DNA of 64,000 bases from NCBI GenBank assembly GCA_022605955.1, contig JAKCOZ010000041.1, positions 1,820,001 through 1,884,000 on the forward strand, in the 5' to 3' direction. The position numbers and the translations under genes were made by a program. The notes beneath the pieces were generated by a model. The model saw nothing but the letters and a program-made list of their open reading frames with translations, was not told the DNA's origin and searched no databases. Every line of letters begins with the position of its first letter. Position 1 is the first letter of the stretch. Origin of the DNA: Rallus limicola (lineage: Eukaryota > Chordata > Aves > Gruiformes > Rallidae). Of the stretch, positions 1 to 9,900 are shown in pieces.

Positions 1-13
1 GCTCGACTCGTAC

Positions 14-433
14 CTGCTAGCTCCTGGCGCAGGGCCCGCATGAAGGCCCGCCCGACCACCTGGGCCCCAACCAGGATGATCTGTGCCAGGTACTTGGCCT
101 GCGGGGACACGCTGCTGTCACCGGGCCCTCTCCATCCCCCCGCCCCGGCTCAACCCCCCCCCACCCCCGGCTCCTGCCACGGCTCGGCCCTGTCCCTTCT
201 CCCCAGGCCTTGCGCCCACAACCAGGCTCCTCGCACCGCCCCGGGCCTCCCCAGCATCATCCGCCGCCTCCTCGGGCCCTCTCCCCTTCCCCAGGCCTTG
301 TCCCCTTCCCTCCCCGGGCCCTCTCCTCCCCCTTCCCTCCCCGGCGCTGCCCCGCCCCGCCGTGTCCTCCGCCTCCCCGGGCCCGTGTCAGCTCCCCCAG
401 GGCCCGTCTCCCCTCCCCGTCCCCGCTCACCAT
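14..433 (-). CDS. PAM16: PAM16 (MAGMAS), mitochondrial import-motor subunit, 5' exons only
   Basis: Two coding exons are visible. Exon 1 contributes only the ATG (431-433), followed directly by a gtgagc donor. Exon 2 (14-98) follows a pyrimidine-rich intron, starts [19 protein letters not shown] and ends with a gtacga donor at position 13. This is the N-terminal membrane-associated segment of PAM16, and the rest of the gene (its J-like domain) lies beyond the left edge. PAM16 is a matrix-side subunit of the TIM23 presequence-translocase motor; its degenerate J-domain pairs with DNAJC19/PAM18 and restrains stimulation of mtHsp70. The intron (99-430) is C-rich and otherwise featureless. CORO7 ends about 300 bp upstream on the same strand, as in mammals. 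Identity is very firm from this short stretch plus synteny. The gene is partial because of the window edge and shows no sign of being broken. Confidence 0.93.
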
Positions 434-596
434 GGCCCCGCCGCCGCTTCCGCCCCCGGCTGTCACGGGGTGAGGGAGCGAAGGGCACAGAGAGGTCGGA
501 GGAGCGGGATGGCGCGTCTTCCTCTCCCGCGGCGGGCACAGCGCCTCCTGCCGGCCGTCCCCACCCTGGGAGGTCCCGCCGCTGGCTGGCCGGAGG

Positions 597-608
597 CGCG
601 CATGCGCA
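597..608. promoter_or_regulatory. NRF1-type palindrome in the PAM16 promoter
   Basis: CGCGCATGCGCA is an exact match to the NRF1 consensus YGCGCAYGCGCR. It lies about 165 bp upstream of the PAM16 ATG in a GC-rich stretch (about 430-660). NRF1 is a known activator of nuclear genes for mitochondrial proteins, which fits PAM16. Binding itself is inferred. Confidence 0.6.
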
Positions 609-745
609 GCGAGCGGCGGGACCTCCGGGGGGACGTGGGGGCGATGGAGGAGTCTCAGGCCGCGGCCTTCCCCCGGTACCGGGTCCGTGTGTTTACCACC
701 CCCCTGCCCGGAATCACGACAGGAGACGGGTGCTGGTGCAGCAGT

Positions 746-751
746 TTTAAT
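746..751 (-). terminator. CORO7 polyadenylation signal (ATTAAA)
   Basis: Read on the minus strand this is ATTAAA, about 175 nt after the CORO7 stop codon. It is the only plausible signal before the PAM16 promoter, and predicts a short 3' UTR of roughly 926 down to about 725. The variant hexamer is weaker than AATAAA, which matters for readthrough into PAM16. Confidence 0.6.
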
Positions 752-926
752 AGCGGGGCCTGCCCGCGACGGGGCTGCCCGGCCCGAGGCGGGGCGCGGC
801 CCTCGGCCCTGCCGCGCCGCCCTCAGCCGGGCCGGGCCCCGCCGCGCTGCCTCTTCCCGTCCCTCTTCGTCCTCCCTGCGAGCCAGGGGCTCCTCGGGGT
901 GGTCCAGGGGAGTGTCGGCGTCCGGC

Positions 927-3900
927 CTAGTCCTGCGGGAGGCCCGGTGTGGGAGGTGAGGGGCGCGGTGGGGTGGGACCGGCCCCCCGGAGGTCGACCG
1001 CTCCACCCAGCACCTACCCACTCGGCCTCGTCGACCCCCTCGAAGGAGTCCTGGGGCAGTGGGTCATCCCGGTTGCCCAGCCGGGCCACCATGGCACTCA
1101 GGAGCTGTGGGGAGCACAGGACAGAGCCGCGGGCTCTTGGGGCATCGCCCCCAGCCCAGGCCCTGCAGCAGCAGGGTGGTCCTAGGGTGCCCCAGCACCT
1201 ACCTCCTCCTTCTTCTGCTCATCAGACTTCTCCTCCAGGTACACGGACGCAGGGACAAACTTGCGTGCTGGAGCCTCCTTCGGTGCCTCGCTCACTGGGA
1301 GAGCAGTGTCGATGTGGGGCAGGCAGGCTTTGCCCACTGGCTGACATGTGTGGCCTACCCTACACCTGACCCCCCAGGCCCGGAGCCCTCTCCTTACCCC
1401 CACACACCCACCTGGAGTCATGTTGGTTGGCCGCAGGCTGATGTGGCGCTGCTGCCCGTCCTTCCCTGCCAGCCAGGCACTGCCATCAAGGGCCGGCTCC
1501 CACCAAACGCGAGTCGGTGGGTAGATATCATCCTGGAAATACTCCTTCTGTGGGGGCAAGGGGTGCTGAGGGAAGGGTCCCCTGCCTCTTACAGCCCTCC
1601 CCAAAAGGCAACTGGGCTGCATGCCACTTACCTTGACACGTGGCACGCAGAAAGCCACCGGCTCAAGGGAGCTCTGCCCGAGGCGCAGTGCCCGGGTGAA
1701 CTCCACACTCCGCACCTCGCACGCAGTTTTGGGCAGGAAGACAAAGCCCTGATAGGGTAGAGGTGTGAGTGGGGCTTGCTGCGGGTCTGACAGCGCAGGC
1801 AAGGGGGGCAGGGACAGGCAGCACTGCCCTGGCAGCCCCTCTCCTGTACCTTGTGGGGTTCATTGGAGGTGAAGCTGTTACACTCAAGGAAATAGGGGGG
1901 CTCTGGTGTCACCTCATAGATGAAGACTCTGGTGTCACCCTGGGGATGGAGCAAGATGGTGGGGCTGGCAGGGGGCTGCATGGAGGGTCCCTCTGCACTC
2001 CTGGGGTGCTGTACATAGATAGGTAGCACCCCTCCAATTTTTTTTGGGGTGCAAGTCCTCACCTTGCCAGTGAGGAAGACGACGCTGGTATCCTCATCAT
2101 AAAAGGGCAGGAGGGTGGAAGGAGCCACATCAAGGCCGAGGACGGACAAGGGTCCCTCGGGCAGAGCCTGTGCTCGGTACAGGAGGATCCTCCTCTCGCT
2201 GCGGCTGTGAGGAGGTGACAGTGGAGGGGTGCGGACACACACATGGGTGCATGGTGTCCCTTGTGGACCCCCGGTGTGTTCCCCTCTTTACCTATCAAAG
2301 CCAGACACAAGGAGGTAGTTGCCACCGCAAACCCAAACCAGGCGTGCTCCGCGGCTCCCCTCGGGACCCGGACCCTCCTGCATGGGGTGAAGGTCACTCT
2401 GCCCTCTCAGAGAGAGCTGCGGGTGCGGGCAGGTGCCTGCTGAGGGGTTCTCCCCCCTCAACCTTCAGGCACCTGCTGGCACCCCCTGCTCTCCATCCCA
2501 TCCCCATCACCTGTTGAGGCAGAGGGCTGTGCCGGGGCTCATAAAGCCGTAACTGGCCGTCTTTGCTCACGGTCGCCAGCTTCTTCCCATCAGGGCTCCA
2601 GGCCAAGCTGAAGATCTGGGGAGATACATAGGGTGTCCCCTTCCTGGCCAAGATGCACCCCTCAGGTGTCCCCACACGTCATCTCTTACCTGATCGGTGT
2701 GTCCCCGCAGGCACAAGGTTTCCTGGCCTAAACTCAGGTCCCAGATCCGTACCGTCATGTCGTAGGAGGAGGAAACCAAGAGGTCAGATGCCAGTGGGTG
2801 GAAGCGGATGGAGTAGATCTTCTCTGTGTGACCTGGTAAAGTTGAGTGGTATGTGGCTGTCCCCATCTTTGGCGGGATGGGGATGCTGCTGGGCTGGTTT
2901 GTCCCCAATGTGTGGGTGCTTGGTGTGCCTCCCCGCACACCCCTCACCTTGGAGGATGGCTTCGGGCTCCCGCAGGGTCTCCTGCAGCCCTCCCTCAGGG
3001 ATCCGCCATAGCCGGATCTTGGCATCTTCGCCCGCTGCAGCACCAAAACAGATGGGCTGTGGTTAATATGGTGATCTGGTGTGCCTGATGCTGGGGGTCG
3101 CTCTCCTGGGGACAGTGTGCATACCAACAGCCAGGCGCCGCGGGTCGAAGGGGTCCCAGGAGAGGTCGGCCACCGCCGTGCCGTTCTGGATGGTGGGCAT
3201 GGCCGTATCGGGCAGTCGGCCTGGCTTGGAGAGCTGCAGGAGAGAGCCAGGGGGTGACCCGCACTGCACCCACCGGCGCCGTGCCGGCTGCCGTGCTGTG
3301 CCAGGGTACCTCGAGGACGGCGATCTGGCCACCGGCAGACAGCAGAGGGAGGGCGACGCGTTGGTGGTTGGTGCAGAAGCCGTCGCACTCGCCCGGTGTG
3401 GTGAGGCTGAGCCCCCGCAGGTTGGTGAGGTGGGTGTCGCGGTGCAGCACCCTGCCCTGCGTGTGCCGGAAGCGGGAGCTGGGCCCTGGTGCAGGTGGGG
3501 GGGATGGGTGAGCGCCCTGGGTGCCCCCTGGCATGGCCCCAGATGGGGGATGCTGAGCCCACCCTGCTGCCCACTCACCCAAAATACTCTGCAGGGACTT
3601 CTGGCTGGGGCTGCTGGCGAAGCCACTGGAGGGGCCAGTGCTGGCTGAGAGCGAGGCTGGTGAGGATGGTGAGGAATAGCTGCTGCTCTCCTATGGGAGA
3701 GAGCATGGGTGGGCAGGAGGGGCTGGCGTCCCCTTCCCTGTGGGACTAGAGCAGAGGGAACCCCCTAACCCCTTGGTGCCTCGTGCTCACGCTTTGGTCG
3801 GCGTCAGGTTCGGTGGAGCTGGCATCAGCTGCCTGCGGCGGGGTGCAGGTGATGATAGGGGAGCTGAAGGTCTCTGTGGGTCTCCGCGTGGGGTGCAGGC

Positions 3901-6900
3901 TCACCCTCCCCACCTGCTGACAGGCACAGCGATGGGCAGGGGGTGGTGGCAGCCCCGGGCAATGCCACCGATGGGAACACCTCTCTGAGTGACACTGACC
4001 TGCTGGTTGTTCCCTGCCCACCATGCCTGGGCACCTGTAGCTGGCAGTGTCCCGGCACAGTCAGGGAACAGATCCTCATGGAAGTCCTGGTTGGACTGTG
4101 GGAGAGAGGATAGGGCGAGGTGGATGTCCCCAGACCCTCCCATCCTGTCACTAGCTGGCACCACCTGGTCCGGGGCATCCCCTGGGCACCTCAGCCCCTC
4201 CAGCCGCACAGTCCGGTCCCCGCGAGCTGCGTGTCGAGGCCTGTAGGTGTCAGACACTGCCCAACGTTGGGCTGCCTATGCACCCCTGAACAGCCAGCCT
4301 CCCAAACAGCACCCAGCTCCAGCACTGTGGGGTGTGCCTCGGTGTCGAAGGGTGCAGGGGGTGCATCATGGCTTGTAGCACCCAGCCCCAGTGCCCATGT
4401 TTCAGTACCCAGCCTGCAGCTTCAGGCACCTGGGGTTCAGGATCTGGCACCCAGGATCCTGCCTCCAGCACCCAAATTTCAAACACTTTAAGTTGCTGTA
4501 AACACCCAGCATCCAAAATCTGACGTCCAGCACCCACTGCACAACACCCAGCTTTCAGGTTCTGTTCCCCAGCACCCAGCTTCCTACATCCAGCACACCC
4601 AGCCTCCTCCTCGTTAGCCACCATCAGCACCCAGGTTTTACCTCCTCTCCTGCTCCCCCCAGGCTGGGGACCAGGGTCCCCTCACACCCATGTGCCCTTC
4701 ACCACCCAGTGCTGTTGAGGTGGCACTGGCAGCACGCCCCCTTACCTTGCGTGGCACCAGGTAGCTGATGGGGACGAGGGCGGTGTCGGTGAGCTGCAGG
4801 ACACGGAGCACCTCACAGGCCATGACATCCAGGGCCAGGCGTGGCACGGCGGCCAGGCCGCGGGTGCTGCCCTCCGTCCGGCACTGGGTCACTGGGGGAC
4901 AGGCAGGGTGGGCATGGAGCAGGCAGCACAGGCAGGGGCAAGGCCCCTGGGGCTGAGGGCAGGGATGTGTCCTGCTTACCTTGCGTGAGCGCCGGCTGCG
5001 CAGGTGACACCTCGAAGCAGTACAAGAGGTTTTCTCCCTGGAAGGTATGGAGGGGACAGGGCATGAGCACGACTGTGGGGAGCACCCCGCTGCACCCCCT
5101 ACACCCACATGCACCCTGCCGTGCCTGGCTACACACCCAGCAATCTTCTGCATCCTCCTGCACCCCGTTGTACCCTCCTACACCCATGTACATCTCAATG
5201 CAACCTTTACACCCGGCCCCATCCCCCTGCACCCACACACACCCCTCCCGTACCCCCTGCACCCTTCTGGACCCTTCTGCACCCATGAGTACCTCACTGC
5301 AGCCCACTGCGCCCCGCTGCACCTCACCACACCCTGCTGCCCCCCATTTGCACCCTGCTCCCATGGGACCTCACCTTCCCTGCCAGCACCAGCAGCCCCG
5401 TGTCAGCGTCGTACAGTGGGATGGCCGCACTGCGAGGGAAGGAGGGTGTTGAGCCCATCGGTGCAGCACCCTGACGGCTGCAGGGCCAGACCCTGCACCT
5501 TCCCCCAGTGGTGCTCACCCCAGGCCCTGCCCAGGGGCAGCACGGGGCAGGATCAGGCCCTGCCTGTGGTAGGAGAGCAGTGCCAGGCTGCTCCCCTGAC
5601 TTACAGCCCCCCACAGCACAGCCCTCACCGTCCCACCCTGGGGCAACAGGTTTGCAGAGGGATGGCACCTCTGGCTGCTTCCAGCCCCAGCTGCGAAGCC
5701 GTGCCCAGCTGCGGGGCATCCTGCTCCCAGCCCTGGGCCCTGCGCCCAGCCATGGCACCCGGCCCCACTCCGGGAAGCTGCCGGCACCCACAGGGGAGCC
5801 TCAGGGCTGGCTGTGCCGGCTGTGCCGGTTTCCTGCCCGCTGCCTCACCCGTGCCAGCCAGCCCCGGGAGCACCCGTGGCCAGAGCTGTGCCAGCTGGAG
5901 CGTGTCCCCACTCCCTGTCCTGCGCCCTTGCCCAGACTGCAACCAGAAGGTGCTTGGAGCTGGAGGGGACGTGGCTGGGGACACGCTTGGTAGCTGGTGG
6001 GGGGGGGCAGTGGCCAGGGGGTGCTGTCAGGACCACAACTGGGGCAGTATGTGGTGGCTGGGGCACAGGAGCGCAGAGCCATCTCTCTGCCTTCCCTGGC
6101 AGGCAGAGAACAAAGGGACAATCTGTTACTTCTGGGGTGACAGTTCCTGTGGCTGTGCAGAGGGGAGGGAGCCGTGCTGTGCCAGCGTTTTGCACCACAC
6201 AGCTCCGAGGAAATAAGGTGAAACCAAGGCTGTGCCACCCTCCCACCCCAGCAGGTCCCTGTGGCACAAGACACGGCCGCTATGGCACAGTCCTGCTCTA
6301 GGACTGTTGGCACAATGTAGGCAAACACTGCCAGGGTGGCTGCACCAGGCACTGGGGTGCCATGCCAAAGAGCAGCCCCTGTCACCAGCAGTTCTGTCAC
6401 CAGCACTGCTGCTACCATCGGGGTCCAGGGTTGGGACAAGGGTGCCCTGGTTGTCCCAGCCTGGCCTGTGCTGTCCTCCCAGAGCTGAATTAGGAGTCCT
6501 GCCGCACCCAGCACAGCTCTGCCATTGCCGGGGCATGGGGGCGGCCCTCTGAGGGCCACAAACTGCCCCCCTGTCCCCGAGGAGAGGGGGGTGAGTGCTC
6601 TCGGGATGCTGGAGGCACAGGGGTACCAGGGCACCGGGGCCCATGGGTGCCAAGGTATCCAGTTACCCTGGGTGCACAGGTATGGGGGTTCCTGGGGTTC
6701 CATAAACACCCAGCCCTGGTGTTATCAGGAGGATACCTGCACCCACCCCTGTGCTTACATGTGTACCCAGCAGGGGTGCTGGGATCCCAGGCACCCCGGC
6801 CCCATGCTGGGGCTCCAGGGAGGCTTCTGGAGCTGCCAGAGGCCCTGGGGTCCCGGCCATGGGTGTCCCTGGGGGGTTCTGGAGCTGCCGGGGACCCTGG

Positions 6901-9900
6901 GGTCCCGGCCATGGGTGTCCCTGGGGGGTTCTGGAGCTGCCGGGGGCCCTGGGGTCCCGGCGGTCCCGGGGGTCCCACCCCGCGTGGGCCCCCAGGTGAG
7001 CAAGGGGCGGAGCCTTCGTGGCGGCGATGCCCCGCCCCTTTTCCTGAAGCCAATGGGAAGGCGGCGGGAGGGCAGGTTCCGCCCCCGCACTTTTAAAGCC
7101 GCCCCCCGCGCTCGGCGCCGCCAGAGACGGGAGCGTTCGCCTGGCTGCTGGCTGCCGCCGCCATGGACTGACCGGCCCGACCCGGTGAGTCCCGCGTCCT
7201 CGGGCACCGTCTCCACGGTCCTCCCCTCGCCGCGGGGCCGGCGACTCGTGGGGCGGCCGCCCACGGGCGGGAGGGGGCTCTGCTGGCTAGCCGGGGGCTC
7301 AGGGGAGTGGTGGGGCCGGGGGGGGGGGGGCAGCCCGGTGGGCCTCTGCTGGCCCGCGGGGCACCCAGGACTGGCTGGCCTCCCCGGGTGTCAGGGTGTC
7401 ATCCACCCCTCGGCTGCAGGCAGGGCACCTGGGGCCAGCCCCCCGGTCCAGGGCTCCCTCAGCTGAGGGTTGGTGTTCACTGAACCCAGGGACACTCAGC
7501 CATCCCCTGCCTGGGCTGGCAGTGAGGCCTGGACTGGGCTGGGGTGATGGCACTGTCGGGCAGGGACAAGGGTGCAGGCAGGGCCCCCGGTCTCCTGCCT
7601 ATGCCTGCCCTGTCATGGGATGCACCAGTGTCAGGCCCGGATACCTTGGCCTGGTGCTGCTCCCGTCACTGGAAAGGGGGGTGATGTGGCCAGGCTAATG
7701 TGGAGCCTTGCTCCCTCCAGCTGCGAATGGGTGGCTATGACCCATCCTGACAGCAGAGGGGCTTCAGGACCCACATGAGACCGGCACAGTCCTGGACTGA
7801 TCCTGTGCTCACCCTGTCCTGACAGATGTGGCAGCAGGGCTCGCCCTTTGGGGTCAAGCAGATGTGGGAGCTGCTGGCAGTGGTGTCCACCACCACCGTC
7901 TTCAGTGGAGGGCTTGGCCAGGGAGGGATTTGGCTGCCCTGGCCTTGAGGGCTGGTATCCTGGTTTGCTGACCCACTGTGGGGCTGAACGGGGTCCCCAG
8001 GCAGTGCTGGTGAGGGTTTTCCCTCCCCGGCTGGAGCAGAGGGACATGTGCCAGCAGGGCCACTGGCCAGCCTGGGCGTCAGTTGGTGGGGATGTCCTGC
8101 TGCTGGCTCCCTGCACACTTCATTGTCACCTAGTGTGTGATGGGGGGATGCTGGCACCCATCACCCTGCCTGGGTGCTCGACTTTGGGCCACTGTGGGGT
8201 GAGTGTCCCTTCCTCCCATCCAGGGCCGGCAGCTGCCATGAGAACCAGTGCATCCCATCAGCAGTGCTCCAGTTCCAAGAACCCTCTTCCTAAATGAAAA
8301 ACCCCACTCACGTACCCCTGCACACCCACTCCTGACAATGTGATGTGCACGGGCAGGTTTCATCCTGGGACCAGGGCAGCCAGACTGGCCTGACCCAGCC
8401 GGGGCCGTGCCGCTGCCCACACGGTGCTGGGCAGTGCCGCTGTCAAGGATGACACTAATTACTATTTTCCCTCACGCCGTGGCAAGGCCGGGTGGCCTCG
8501 CCGGGTGGCCCTGACGCAAGTGCTGCCTGCCCGGCTGGCTCTGCCAGCGGGACGCGGCAGGAGGAAGCACTCAGGGACAGCCGCGGCCGCCCCAGTCACG
8601 CCATAGGAATCTGCCCCTGCTGCTGGGGCCACGCGTGGCAGCATCGCTGGACTCCTCCCACCCTCCGCTGGCGTTCGGGCTTTTCTGGAGGTGGTTTGGC
8701 TGCCGGTAAAGCGGCTCTGCTGGTTTTTCTCCTTGTCGGCACCTGAACTGGGGAGCACGGCCGGGTCAAAGGGGCAGGAGCGGGATGGAGGGGCCTGCGA
8801 GCGCCCCGGGGAAGGCAATAACCAGGCCTGCATTCCTCCGGGGCTGCTGCGGAAACTTTAATTAAATTGGGAGGAGAGCCCGGGAGGAGGTGGGAGCTGC
8901 GGCAGCACAGGGTGGGTTGAGGGGGAGGATTAAGGGTTTAATCCTGCATCCCCCCCCCCCACCCCGCCCCCGACTGGATCTCGGGAGGGGGCACGTGCTG
9001 ATGTGGGTTTGTTTTGGGGGGATGTGTAAGGGGGGTGGGGCGGGGAGCAGCGCCTGCGTCCCGCCTGACGAAGGCACTGTGTCCCTGCGGTGATGGGGAT
9101 GGAGCCTGGCTTTGTGCAGGGCCCCAAGTCCTGCCTGCGCCAGTGCCCGCTGACCGAGGAGGCAGCCCACCGGCCTGGCTGCCTGCCGGCAACAACGGTG
9201 GCTTTGTTTGGTGGCGGGGCCTTGCTCGCCAGTGCGGGAAGGGAAGGGATGAGACATCCCATCCTGGCTGTGCCGAGTTACTTGGGTAGAACGGCCGTGT
9301 CCCGAGGCAGCCAGGAAAGGCAGGGACCCCCAAGAAGGCTCTGTCAGCCCTTCCTGTGCAGGTGTCGCCCTCAACGTACCAATGGCATTGGCCTCATCCT
9401 TAAAACGTGTGGTGGGTGTGAAGTGGGGTGTCCCTCGACCAGCCTCTTGACCTGGGCAGGCAGCAGGACAGACAGGCTGGTGTGGGTGGGGGAAGTGCAG
9501 GGACACGGTGCTCCCACTCCAGCAGGCTGGCAGGGAAAGGCTGGGCTGGGACTGGGGGAATCTGAGCCCAGATCCTCCCCGCAGCCGGAAAATATGAATA
9601 ATTCGGCAAATATCTGCGGTGCAGGCGCGGGGGAGCCCAGCCAAGGCAGCAGCAGGCCGCTGGCAGGGCAGCCCTAACACCTCCGGCAGAACCGGGGCCC
9701 CCTCTCCACCCTTGGGGGACCCCAGGGGAACACGGGGAGGCTGTTCCCCTGCCCCCTGTTTTGGAGGGGTGAGCATCCCAGGAGAGCCTGGGCCAGGTTA
9801 ACCCCTCGCTGCCTCAAAATAGCATCAGGCCACGGAGGCGGCGCGCAGGCGGGATGCCGGCGTGTGCCGGCAGAGTGGGGCGATGCCGAAGGCGCGGAGG

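Larger units (their letters stand above)
927..5429 (-). other. CORO7: CORO7 exon block 10-28: rest of propeller 1, linker, propeller 2, acidic tail
   Basis: Nineteen exons lie in 4.5 kb with introns mostly of 70-250 bp, typical of compact avian gene ends. Exons 10-13 complete propeller 1 ([14 protein letters not shown], then the FHEDLFPD and WWAGNNQQ segments). Exons 14-15 (3791-3913, 3579-3690) code the Ser-rich linker. Exons 16-24 carry propeller 2, including [13 protein letters not shown] and [18 protein letters not shown], which are unmistakable WD repeats. Exons 26-27 encode the charged [11 protein letters not shown] helix and the acidic end. The final exon contributes only one codon plus stop (GAC TAG, 927-932). 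Confidence 0.93.

Noticed and set aside
5047..6216. 389-codon plus-strand frame antisense to CORO7
   Set aside because: It begins in the CACCC-type satellite and continues through GC-rich intron. It is Pro/His/Cys-rich with no recognisable domain.
6490..7053. Collagen-like Gly-Pro-rich frame on the minus strand upstream of VASN
   Set aside because: It is produced by the 52-bp tandem repeat and CCC/GGG-rich sequence. No regular Gly-X-Y run and no splice context.
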